The notes beneath the pieces were generated by a model, which worked only from the letters and a program-made list of their open reading frames with translations, ran no database searches and was not told where the DNA came from. A stretch of DNA of 38,943 bases, taken from Gammaproteobacteria bacterium. Lineage in GTDB: Bacteria > Pseudomonadota > Gammaproteobacteria > HK1. The translations under genes and the position numbers were made by a program. The DNA is taken from contig JAJDUQ010000201.1 of assembly GCA_022826505.1 (NCBI GenBank), forward strand, positions 1 to 38,943. The letters are read 5' to 3'. Numbering within the stretch: position 1 is the first letter of the stretch; every line of letters begins with the position of its first letter. Positions 26,577 to 34,118 of the stretch are shown here, one piece after another.

Positions 26577-27644
26577 ATGAACGACGAGTTCGAGCCGATC
26601 GCCGCACGGCTGATCGACTGGCATGCGCGCCACGGCCGCAAGCACCTGCCCTGGCAACGCGACCCGACTCCGTACCGAGTGTGGGTATCCGAGATCATGC
26701 TCCAGCAGACTCAGGTCAGCGTTGTCGTCGGGTACTACGAACGGTTCGTGGCGCGGTTCCCGGTGCTCGAAACGCTGGCGGACGCTCCCCTCGACGAAGT
26801 GCTCGCGCTGTGGACCGGACTCGGCTACTACTCGAGAGCACGCAACCTGCACCGTGCCGCGGTCCTCGTGCGTGACCGGCACGGCGGCGAGATGCCGCGC
26901 AACCTCGACGCGCTCGTCGCCCTGCCGGGGATCGGCCGCTCGACCGCCGGGGCGATCCTCGCGCTCAGCCACGGTGACCGGCATCCCATCCTCGACGGCA
27001 ACGTCAGGCGCGTGCTCTGCCGCTACCATGGCATCGACGGCTGGCCGGGGCAGAGCCGGGTCGAGCGCGCTCTCTGGACGCTTGCGGAACGCCACACCCC
27101 CGACGAACGCGTAGCCGCCTACACCCAGGCGATCATGGACCTCGGAGCGATGCTCTGCGTGCGGTCGCGGCCCTTGTGCGCGCTCTGCCCCATCGGCTCC
27201 GACTGCACCGCGCGACGCGAGGGCACCCAGGCAAGGCTCCCCGCGCCGCGGCCTCGTCGCGCCACGCCGCGCCGCGAGACCGCGTTCCTGGTGCTGCGCG
27301 CTCCGACTGGCTCGCTGCTTCTCGAACGCCGGCCTCCGACCGGTATCTGGGGCGGGCTGTGGTGCTTTCCGGAGTGCGACCCCTCGGCCGACATCGAGGC
27401 GACCTGCCGGTCGCGGTTCGGTCTTTGCCCGGCCTCGGTCACCAGGCTCGCGCCGATCGCCCACGGGTTCACCCATTTCAGGCTCGACGTACATCCCGTC
27501 CTGGTCGAGATCTGCGGCGACGGCGCGGCCGTGGCGGGCGTCGCCGACTCGGGCGAGTTGCGCTGGGTTGCGCCCGGCGCCGTCGCGAGCATCGGGCTGG
27601 CCGCACCGGTGAAGCGGCTGATCGAGGCGCTCGTGCCCGCGTAG
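26577..27644 (+). CDS. mutY: A/G-specific adenine DNA glycosylase
   Basis: The 355-residue protein has the MutY catalytic Glu in VSEIMLQQTQVSVV, the helix-hairpin-helix LPGIGRSTAGAIL with the catalytic Asp in PILDGNVRRVL, and four cluster cysteines spaced C-x6-C-x2-C-x5-C (CVRSRPLCALCPIGSDC). A C-terminal Nudix-like domain for recognising 8-oxoguanine follows (from about residue 225). It removes adenine paired with 8-oxoguanine. It is followed by yggX in the same orientation after 276 bases, the same partner order as in E. coli although the gap is much longer here. Confidence 0.95.
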   Translation: MNDEFEPIAARLIDWHARHGRKHLPWQRDPTPYRVWVSEIMLQQTQVSVVVGYYERFVARFPVLETLADAPLDEVLALWTGLGYYSRARNLHRAAVLVRDRHGGEMPRNLDALVALPGIGRSTAGAILALSHGDRHPILDGNVRRVLCRYHGIDGWPGQSRVERALWTLAERHTPDERVAAYTQAIMDLGAMLCVRSRPLCALCPIGSDCTARREGTQARLPAPRPRRATPRRETAFLVLRAPTGSLLLERRPPTGIWGGLWCFPECDPSADIEATCRSRFGLCPASVTRLAPIAHGFTHFRLDVHPVLVEICGDGAAVAGVADSGELRWVAPGAVASIGLAAPVKRLIEALVPA

Positions 27645-27758
27645 CCGCCGCGAGTGCGCCCAGGTGCCTCCGTCGACCGGGTCGGTGACGCCCTGCCGGC
27701 GGATTTGGGCCGGCCCGTCTCCCGGTGGCTTGCGATTCGCGAACCGCGATTCGGTTCA

Positions 27759-27823
27759 CCGTCCCGCAACCGCCCCGTCGCTCCGCGACTCGTAATTCGA
27801 ACCGTCCTCCGCAACCGCCCCGT
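27759..27823. repeat. Degenerate direct repeats upstream of yggX
   Basis: The phrase CGCAACCGCCCCGT occurs twice (around 27765-27777 and 27810-27823), in copies separated by about 44 bases and each preceded by CCGTCC. A third weaker copy follows near 27861. Upstream-extended frames translate them as RNRPV-APR and RNRPV-VPR, in the yggX reading frame but without a start codon shared with it. They may be a decayed short tandem duplication. Confidence 0.5.
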
Positions 27824-27920
27824 GGTCCCGCGGCGCGTCGTCCCGGACTCGCGAATCGATCCGTCGCCTGCAATTGGAGACAATCGCGGCCTGACAGTCC
27901 CATTCGACGAGGCAGCGCAG

Positions 27921-28193
27921 ATGGCAAGAACCGTCCAGTGCATCAGGCTGGGAGAAGAAGCCGAGGGCCTCGATTTCCCGCCCCTGCCCGGGGAGCTCGG
28001 AAAGCGGGTGTTCGAGAGCGTGTCGAAGCCCGCGTGGCAGCAGTGGCTCGCCCACCAGACGATGCTCATCAACGAGAACCGCCTGAAGGTCACCGACCCC
28101 GCAGCCCGGCGGTTCCTCGAACAGGAGCTGGAGAAGTACTTCTTCGGAGAGGGCTCGGCGGCGCCGCAAGGGTACGTACCGCCGCAGGGGTAG
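27921..28193 (+). CDS. yggX: YggX-family probable Fe(2+)-trafficking / oxidative damage protection protein
   Basis: The 90-residue protein starts [19 protein letters not shown] and contains [32 protein letters not shown] and a final [12 protein letters not shown], all typical of YggX. It contributes to iron handling and protects iron-sulfur enzymes from superoxide, and conserved Cys7 is present. The ATG at 27921 was chosen from the family start; a longer upstream frame exists but consists of the repeats described above. It lies downstream of mutY, which itself carries an iron-sulfur cluster. Confidence 0.93.
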   Translation: MARTVQCIRLGEEAEGLDFPPLPGELGKRVFESVSKPAWQQWLAHQTMLINENRLKVTDPAARRFLEQELEKYFFGEGSAAPQGYVPPQG

Positions 28194-28369
28194 CAACGTC
28201 GCCTGCATTACCGGACGGCGTGCAGGTGTCGATGGAGACGCGCATGAACGGTGGCCGGCATGTCCGCACGGATGCCTTGCGCCTTCCAGTGCATGGATAC
28301 CCGCGATTCTTGCTGCGCTCAAGCGACGGTGTCGGGCGGCGCGCCACGACGATCGCGAGCTCCGAACGT

Positions 28370-28385
28370 TGTCGAAATTGCGACA
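28370..28385. promoter_or_regulatory. Near-perfect 16-bp palindrome upstream of the flavin oxidoreductase operon
   Basis: TGTCGAAATTGCGACA differs from its reverse complement at only two positions. It sits 82 bases before the start of the LLM oxidoreductase gene, where an operator would be expected. A half-site TGTCGAAA recurs at 32616-32623 between cdhR and the keto-acid cleavage gene, suggesting a shared regulator. The identity of the protein that binds it is unknown. Confidence 0.5.
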
Positions 28386-28467
28386 CGGCAGGCGATAAAG
28401 CTGAACTCCCGTTCCGGGTTTCCATCGATGATCGGCGCACGTCGAACGCTCCGGGAGGTCATGTCCC

Positions 28468-29505
28468 ATGAAGTTTCAGCTCGCAATCAACATGGAGCGC
28501 CTGTCGCCGAACCTCGACATGGCAGACGTCGAGCGCCATACGCTGGAGATGGTGCAGATGGCCGACGAGGGCGGGTTCGCGATTGCGTGGGCGGCCGAGC
28601 ACCATGCGCTGGAGATGACCATCGCTCCCAATCCGTTCCAGATCCTGACCTGGTGGGCGGCTCATACGTCCCGGATCAGACTGGGCTCGGCGGTTGTGGT
28701 CGCGGCATACTGGCATCCCATCAAGGCCGCGGGCGAGGCGGCACTGCTCGATCTCTACAGCGGCGGGCGGCTCGAGTTCGGCATCGGCTCCGGCGCATAC
28801 CAGCGCGAGTTCGACCGCATGCATCCCGGCCTCGCGCGCACGGACGGCTTCCGCTACATGTACGAGATGCTGCCGGCCGTGAAGGCCCTGTGGCAGGGCG
28901 ACTACGAGCACCACGGCGAGTTCTGGTCCTTTCCCGCCGCGACCTCGGTGCCGAAGCCGGTGCAGAGACCGCATCCGCCGATCTGGATCGCGGCGCGTTC
29001 GCCGGACACGTACGACTTCGCGGTCAAGCACGAGTGCAACATACTCTCCTGGGCCCTCACGCGTCCGATGTCCGAGGTCGAGCTGTACCGGGGCCACCTG
29101 GAGAAGGCCCTGGCCGACAACCCCGGCGCGCGGCGGCCGCTCTTCGCCACCATGCGCCACACCGTGGTCTACGAGCGCAAGGAGGACTGGGAGGTGCCGG
29201 TGAAGGCCGCGATGCGCCAGTTCGGCCAGTTCGAGAACCTGTTCAAGAACCTCGGCGACGTGGCCGACGGATTTCCCCGGACCGTCGATCTCTCGGAGCT
29301 GGAGAACCGCGGCGAGTACGACCCGCGCATGCTCCACGACAACCTCCTGTTCGGCACCCCGGACGAGGTGATCGCGAAGCTCCGGGCCTACGACGCGCTC
29401 GGCGTCGACCACTTCACGTACTACGCGAGCCTGGGCCTGGGGATGAAGGAGCAGAAACGGTCGCTGGAGCTGTTCGTCAAGGAAGTGATGCCGGCATTCG
29501 CGTGA
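28468..29505 (+). CDS. LLM-class flavin-dependent oxidoreductase
   Basis: The 345-residue protein has the bacterial-luciferase-like barrel: MKFQLAINMERL, MADEGGFAIAWAAEHHAL, IRLGSAVVVAAYWHPIKAAGEAAL and LDLYSGGRLEFGIGSGAYQREF, the last being a flavin phosphate-binding segment. It should use reduced FMN from a separate reductase and oxygen to oxidise a small substrate. The ATG at 28468 is preceded by GGGAGG 8 bases upstream. It is the first gene of a run with a CaiD-like hydratase and a carnitine dehydrogenase-like gene, 43 and 8 bases apart, so a role in carnitine or betaine metabolism is plausible but not demonstrated. Confidence 0.88.
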   Translation: MKFQLAINMERLSPNLDMADVERHTLEMVQMADEGGFAIAWAAEHHALEMTIAPNPFQILTWWAAHTSRIRLGSAVVVAAYWHPIKAAGEAALLDLYSGGRLEFGIGSGAYQREFDRMHPGLARTDGFRYMYEMLPAVKALWQGDYEHHGEFWSFPAATSVPKPVQRPHPPIWIAARSPDTYDFAVKHECNILSWALTRPMSEVELYRGHLEKALADNPGARRPLFATMRHTVVYERKEDWEVPVKAAMRQFGQFENLFKNLGDVADGFPRTVDLSELENRGEYDPRMLHDNLLFGTPDEVIAKLRAYDALGVDHFTYYASLGLGMKEQKRSLELFVKEVMPAFA

Positions 29506-29548
29506 ACGGACCGCGAACCGCCGGGACCGCCCGCTGCGAGGGAACGAC

Positions 29549-30352
29549 GTGACACGACATGTAGAGATTGCCCGCGACGGCCCGATCGTCGAGATCAGGC
29601 TGAACAAGCCCAAGGTCAACGCCATCGACCATGCGATGAGTCGGGAACTCGGCGAGGCGTTCGCGACGCTGCGTGACGACCCCGAGCTGAGGGTGGCGAT
29701 TCTGACCGCCGAGGGCGATCGGATCTTCTCCGCCGGCTGGGATCTGAAGGCGCTGGACGCCGGGCAGGCCCAGCTCGACGAGTGGTGGGACGACGGCGAC
29801 TACGGGGAAGGCGGCTTTGCCGGCCTGACCGAGAACTGGACCCTGAACAAACCGGTGGTGGTCGCCCTGAACGGGCTCGCGATCGGCGGCGGATTCGAGC
29901 TGGCCCTGGCCGGTGATCTGATCATCGCGGCCGACCACGTGGAGTTCGCGCTCCCCGAGATGCCGCTCGGCATGGTGCCGGACGCCGGCGCCATTCAGCG
30001 CCTGCCGCGACGCATTCCCTGCAACATCGCGATGGAAATGCTGTTGATGGGACGCCGGATGGGTGCGGAAGAGGCGGCGCGATACGGTCTTGTCAACAAG
30101 GTCGTTCCGAAGGACGAGCTGATGGAGTGCGCGCGGGCCTGGGCGGCGCAGCTCGCCGAGGCGGCACCCCTTGCCATGCAGAGCGTGAAGGAGGTGCTGC
30201 GGGCCATCGAATGCCGTCCGCTCGAGCATGCGTTCGGCGTCATGCGCACCGGAGAGCTTCCGGTCTACCGAGCCATGCTGCAGTCGGAGGACGCCGCGGA
30301 GGGCGTGCGCGCCTTCGTGGAGAAGCGCAAGCCGCGGTTCAAGGGCCGGTAG
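29549..30352 (+). CDS. Enoyl-CoA hydratase family, CaiD-like (carnitinyl-CoA dehydratase)
   Basis: The 267-residue crotonase resembles E. coli CaiD throughout, including the oxyanion block FSAGWDLKA, the helix ALNGLAIGGGFELALAGD, the ALPEMPLGMVPDAG loop, GRRMGAEEAARYGLVN and the C-terminal EKRKPRFKGR. The acidic residues expected for catalysis are seen in GFELAL and ALPEMP. CaiD interconverts crotonobetainyl-CoA and L-carnitinyl-CoA, and the neighbouring dehydrogenase argues for that role here. The start is GTG at 29549 with GAGGGA upstream. It is followed by the dehydrogenase after 8 bases. Confidence 0.87.
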   Translation: MTRHVEIARDGPIVEIRLNKPKVNAIDHAMSRELGEAFATLRDDPELRVAILTAEGDRIFSAGWDLKALDAGQAQLDEWWDDGDYGEGGFAGLTENWTLNKPVVVALNGLAIGGGFELALAGDLIIAADHVEFALPEMPLGMVPDAGAIQRLPRRIPCNIAMEMLLMGRRMGAEEAARYGLVNKVVPKDELMECARAWAAQLAEAAPLAMQSVKEVLRAIECRPLEHAFGVMRTGELPVYRAMLQSEDAAEGVRAFVEKRKPRFKGR

Positions 30353-30360
30353 TCGCGGGC

Positions 30361-31314
30361 ATGCCCAGACCGCGCCCGGAGGAGGTGCGCTGCGTCGCCA
30401 GCCTGGGCGGCGGCCCCATCGGTGGGGGCTGGACCGCGTTCTTCCTCGCCCGGGGCTACGACGTGTGCAGCTATCTGCACGACGCTGCCGAGGAGAAGAG
30501 GTTTCGCGGCATCGTCGGGACTGCGTGGCGCATCCTCGAGGCCCTCGGCCTGGATGAGCGGGCGTCGCTGGACCGGCTGCGTGTTTCATTCGATCTCGCC
30601 GAAGCGGTCGGCACCGCGGAGTTCGTGCAGGAGAGCGCTCCCGAGGTCCTCGATGTCAAGCAGGCCCTCTACTCGACTCTGGGCCGCCTGACGCCCCCGG
30701 AGGTGATCATCGCGTCGAGCACGTCGGGGCTGCCCATGACCGACATTCAGGCGCGGTGTCCGACGCCCGCGCGCACGGTGGTCGGACATCCGTTCAATCC
30801 GCCGTATCTGCTGCCCCTGGTGGAGATCACGGGAGGCCGAGAGACCTCGGTGGACGCGATCGAGTGGGCACAGACGTTCTACCGCGCGGCGGGCAAGGAA
30901 CCGCTGGTGCTGAAACGCGAAGTCCCCGGGTTCGTCGCAACCCGACTGCAGGAGGCGCTGTGGCGCGAAGCGCTGCACATGGTCGCCAACGGCGAGGCGA
31001 CGCCGGAGCAGATCGATTTCGCCCTGATGCACGGACCCGGACCCCGGCTTGCGCTGATGGGTCAGTGCATGGCGTTTCACGTGGCGTGCGGCGAGGGCGG
31101 CATGGCCACCAATCTGGATCAGTTCGGTCCCGCGCTCGATCTGCCCTGGTCCCGGCTTGTCGCGCCGGCCCTGACCAGGGAGCTTCGCGATCGCATGGTC
31201 GACGGCTGCGACGCGATGGCGGCGGGACGAAGCTTCGAGGAACTTGCGGCGGAGCGGGATCGGGGAATCGTCGCGATTCTCCGCGCGATCAGGGCCACTC
31301 GACGCGGTCCATGA
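30361..31314 (+). CDS. L-carnitine dehydrogenase-like 3-hydroxyacyl-CoA dehydrogenase family protein
   Basis: The 317-residue protein has an N-terminal NAD-binding motif (SLGGGPIGGGW) and a 3-hydroxyacyl-CoA dehydrogenase active site in VVGHPFNPPYLLPLVE with the His and Glu of the catalytic pair. VQESAPEVLDVKQ, VPGFVATRLQEALWREALH and FGPALDLPW match bacterial L-carnitine dehydrogenases such as Pseudomonas CdhA. It would oxidise L-carnitine to 3-dehydrocarnitine with NAD. Its last 26 bases overlap the end of the convergent regulator gene. Context with the beta-keto acid cleavage enzyme strengthens the assignment over a generic 3-hydroxybutyryl-CoA dehydrogenase. Confidence 0.85.
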   Translation: MPRPRPEEVRCVASLGGGPIGGGWTAFFLARGYDVCSYLHDAAEEKRFRGIVGTAWRILEALGLDERASLDRLRVSFDLAEAVGTAEFVQESAPEVLDVKQALYSTLGRLTPPEVIIASSTSGLPMTDIQARCPTPARTVVGHPFNPPYLLPLVEITGGRETSVDAIEWAQTFYRAAGKEPLVLKREVPGFVATRLQEALWREALHMVANGEATPEQIDFALMHGPGPRLALMGQCMAFHVACGEGGMATNLDQFGPALDLPWSRLVAPALTRELRDRMVDGCDAMAAGRSFEELAAERDRGIVAILRAIRATRRGP

Positions 31315-32392
31315 ACCCGCGACCCGTCTCCGCCGTCTCGATGCGGCGTCGGCGCGCGAGCCGGGCTCGCTCGACGAAGGCGAACAGGGTTCCCGGCCAC
31401 GAGGGTGCGGGATCGCCCTCCGGCCATGCCTGGCGGTACTCGCTCGGCCGCCGCGAGAAGCACCGGGAGAACGCCTGCGAGAAGTAGGACAGGGAGTTGA
31501 AGCCGCACGCGACCGACACCTCGCGGATCGACATGCGCGTGCTGGTCAGCAGCACCCGGGCATACTGCAGCCTGAGAAGCTGGCTGAACTGGACGACGGA
31601 ACATCCGAGGTGGCGCTGGAACAGCCGCTCGATCTGGCGCTGCGAGATGCCCAGCCCGGCCGCGATTCTCGGGACCGGCCACGGCTCGTCGACATGCTCC
31701 TCGATGAGCGCGATGGCGGCCTTGACGTCCGGGTGCAGCGCGTCGGTGGCTGCGCCCATGGTGTGGCGTTGAGGGGCGTCCGCGAGCCTGACGGGGTGGT
31801 GCAGAATCTGGTCCGCGATCTCCGATGCGAGCTGCGCGCCGTGCCGTTCGGAGATGAGGTGCAGCATGAGATCAAGGCTCGCGGTCCCGCCGGCGCAGGT
31901 CATCACGGATCCGTCGGTGGTAAAGGCCTGCTCGCGCACGAACGTGTCGGGGAACTGCTCCGCGAACCCGGCCAGGATGGACCAGTGGGTGGTGGCGAGC
32001 CGATTGCGCAGCAGGCCGGCGCGGGCCAGCAGGTAGGCACCGGACTCCAGCGCGATCAGAGTGGCTCCGCGTCCCGCCTGGCGGCGCAGCCACTGGAACA
32101 GATCGGGGGACCGAAAGTGCTCGCATCCCCAGCTCCCGCAGAGCACCACGACGTCGAGCGGTCCCTCGGATGCCTCGACGGAAGACGACGCGACCGTCAT
32201 GCCGTTGCTGGCGGTGACCATGCCCCCCGCGGGTGAACGGTACTCCCACTCGAACAGCGTCTCCGGCGCCAGATAGTTGGCGACGCGCATCGGCTCGATG
32301 GCCGCCGTCAGCGACATCATGTTGAACCGGGGAACGACCACGAACGTGACCCTGGTCGTCCGGGTCCCGTTCGTGTCGCGGGAATTCTTCAC
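31289..32392 (-). CDS. GlxA-type AraC-family regulator (CdhR-like)
   Basis: The 367-residue protein has an N-terminal DJ-1/GATase1-like domain (residues about 15-190) and a C-terminal double helix-turn-helix (RIAAGLGISQRQIERLFQRH then IREVSVACGFNSLSYFSQAF). The catalytic cysteine of the GATase1 domain is replaced in ALESGAYLLARAGLL, as expected for a sensor rather than an enzyme. The GTG at 32392 is preceded by GGGAGG and decides the start. In Pseudomonas the homologous CdhR activates carnitine catabolic genes; here it faces the keto-acid cleavage gene and converges on the dehydrogenase, so the same role is likely. Confidence 0.88.
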   Translation of the reverse strand: MKNSRDTNGTRTTRVTFVVVPRFNMMSLTAAIEPMRVANYLAPETLFEWEYRSPAGGMVTASNGMTVASSSVEASEGPLDVVVLCGSWGCEHFRSPDLFQWLRRQAGRGATLIALESGAYLLARAGLLRNRLATTHWSILAGFAEQFPDTFVREQAFTTDGSVMTCAGGTASLDLMLHLISERHGAQLASEIADQILHHPVRLADAPQRHTMGAATDALHPDVKAAIALIEEHVDEPWPVPRIAAGLGISQRQIERLFQRHLGCSVVQFSQLLRLQYARVLLTSTRMSIREVSVACGFNSLSYFSQAFSRCFSRRPSEYRQAWPEGDPAPSWPGTLFAFVERARLARRRRIETAETGRGFMDRVEWP

Positions 32393-32887
32393 GGATGCGG
32401 CCTCCCAGCGCGAGATTCTCGCCGACGCACAGCCGCGGGCGCCGACCTGCCGGCATGGGCTGCGCGGTGGCGTGCTCCCTTCGGGCGCCGCCATCCGCTC
32501 CTCGCGGAATCATGGACGCGCCCCGGGGCTCGACGTGCTGTCAAGTCCCTGCCGCCCTGCGCAGTCCCTGCTTCGAAATGCTTGCACCGCCACCGGTTCA
32601 TCTGAGCAGAGTATCTGTCGAAAAACAAACACAAGTGGCGAGAATTCTACAGATGGCCCGTCATGCGAACCGCAAAATGGTCGATATGCGAGGGCGGAAC
32701 GCTGGCGGTGTGGTACGTGGCCCGAACATTCGGCGATCAGTGCCTGGACGCACAAATCGCGAAACGTTCGGGCGGGTTCGAAGGGGCGTGCGGACGAATG
32801 GACACGCTGCCGAGGACATCCGGACCGCAATTCGACTCGGTCGCAGCGACGGCGGCCATGCGACGTTTGCAGGGAGGTTTCCGACAC
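32393..32887. promoter_or_regulatory. Divergent regulatory region between the CdhR-like gene and the keto-acid cleavage gene
   Basis: This 495-base gap is richer in A and T near 32600-32660 than the rest of the window, and it should contain both promoters. It holds TGTCGAAA at 32616-32623 and GTCGATATGCGA at 32680-32691, both related to the palindrome at 28370-28385. An upstream in-frame extension of the keto-acid gene to 32663 is open but has no family-like sequence. Confidence 0.45.
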
Positions 32888-33772
32888 ATGAACTACGAGG
32901 TGGTGGTGACTTGCGCGGTGACCGGCGCGGGGGACACGGTGAGCAGGCATCCGGGGGTCCCGGTCACCCCCGAGCAGGTCGCGGACGCGGCCATCGAGGC
33001 GGCTCGGGCCGGCGCGGCGATCGCCCACATCCACGTCCGAGATCCCGAGACCGGCAAGGGGAGCCGGGATCCGGCGCTGTTCCGGGAAGCCGTGGAGCGG
33101 GTGCGGGCGAGCGACACCGACGTGGTGATCAACCTCACGAGCGGCATGGGCGGCGACTGGGCGTCGAGCGCGGACAATCCCGCGATGCCCGGCCCGGGCA
33201 CCGACATGGTGGGGCCGGTGGAGCGCCTTGTTCACGTCGCGGAGTTGCGGCCCGAGATCTGCAGCATCGACTGCGGCACGATGAACTTCGGCGACGGCGA
33301 CGAGATCTACATCTCCACCCCGGCCTGCCTGCGCGCGATGGCCGAGATGGTCAGGGACTGGGGCGTGAAGCCCGAGCTCGAAGTGTTCGAGCTGGGCCAG
33401 ATCCGCTTCGCCCGGCAGATGATTGCGGAAGGTCTGATCAAGGAACCGCCGTTGTTCCAGATCTGCCTCGGCATCCCCTGGGGCGCCGACCACAGCGTCG
33501 ACACCATGAAGGTGATGAAGGACGAGTTGCCCGGCGGGGCGGTGTGGGCAGGATTCGGCATCTCGCGCATGCAGATGCCGCTTGCCGCCGCCGCCGTCGC
33601 GATGGGCGGCAACGTGCGGGTGGGACTGGAGGACAATCTCTATCTCAGCCGCGGGGTGCTGGCCACCAACGCCGAGCTGGTCGAGCGGGCGGTTCGTATC
33701 GTGGAACTGATGGGCGCGAGAGTGGTCGGCCCCGAGGAAGCCCGCGAGAGGCTGGGTCTGCGCCGGCACTGA
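32888..33772 (+). CDS. Beta-keto acid cleavage enzyme (BKACE, DUF849), probable 3-dehydrocarnitine cleavage enzyme
   Basis: The 294-residue TIM-barrel enzyme has the zinc ligands in [13 protein letters not shown] (His47 and His49) and the later metal Glu in [34 protein letters not shown], split in two around the Pro, and [14 protein letters not shown] are typical of the family. BKACE enzymes use acetyl-CoA to cleave beta-keto acids; the dehydrocarnitine-specific members give acetoacetate and betainyl-CoA. The proximity of a CdhR-like regulator and a CdhA-like dehydrogenase supports that substrate. The ATG at 32888 has AGGGAGG upstream. Confidence 0.88.
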   Translation: MNYEVVVTCAVTGAGDTVSRHPGVPVTPEQVADAAIEAARAGAAIAHIHVRDPETGKGSRDPALFREAVERVRASDTDVVINLTSGMGGDWASSADNPAMPGPGTDMVGPVERLVHVAELRPEICSIDCGTMNFGDGDEIYISTPACLRAMAEMVRDWGVKPELEVFELGQIRFARQMIAEGLIKEPPLFQICLGIPWGADHSVDTMKVMKDELPGGAVWAGFGISRMQMPLAAAAVAMGGNVRVGLEDNLYLSRGVLATNAELVERAVRIVELMGARVVGPEEARERLGLRRH

Positions 33773-33840
33773 TTGCGGCCGGAGCGGAGGATCGGCATCG
33801 AGTTGCGCCGGCACCGCATCCGAACACCGGCTGCCTGCCG

Positions 33841-33970
33841 ATGACGTGCCTGTGCAAGCGTTCCGGAGAGGTCGTCGCGATCGCGGATGCCAAGTTGCAC
33901 ATCGGGGGCGGAGAGCTCCTGATCCGGCCGGGCCCCTCGGGAGCCGACAAGACGACGCTGCCGGTACCCC
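33841..33970 (+). pseudogene. Remnant of an ABC transporter ATPase N-terminus
   Basis: A short frame starting at 33841 reads GEVVAIADAKLHIGGGELL and then GPSGADKTTL, which matches the beginning of ABC ATPases up to Walker A. The motif has Asp in place of the last conserved Gly (GPSGADKTT instead of GxxGxGKT), and the similarity stops immediately afterwards. It is therefore a decayed piece, possibly of a betaine or carnitine importer given its position between two catabolic genes. The open frame continues to 34134, overlapping the next gene, without recognisable sequence. Confidence 0.5.
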
Positions 33971-34118
33971 GGCGTGCGCGGGGTGGCATCCGCGAGAACA
34001 TCGATTCAACCGTGACGGCCACCGCGGTGGTGCATTCGGCGTCGACCATCGCCGTCTCGATCGTGCTCGGTCGCCGCGTGCGTGGACGGATCCCGCATTC
34101 CAGACCCGGAGGCTACGG

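Noticed and set aside
24726-27494. 922-codon minus-strand frame opposite argH and mutY.
   Set aside because: The plus strand encodes two unmistakable enzymes in this stretch, and the minus translation looks like a shadow.
32663-32887. N-terminal extension of the BKACE gene starting at 32663.
   Set aside because: The extension has no family-like sequence and would include the probable regulatory region; the ATG at 32888 has a good ribosome-binding site.
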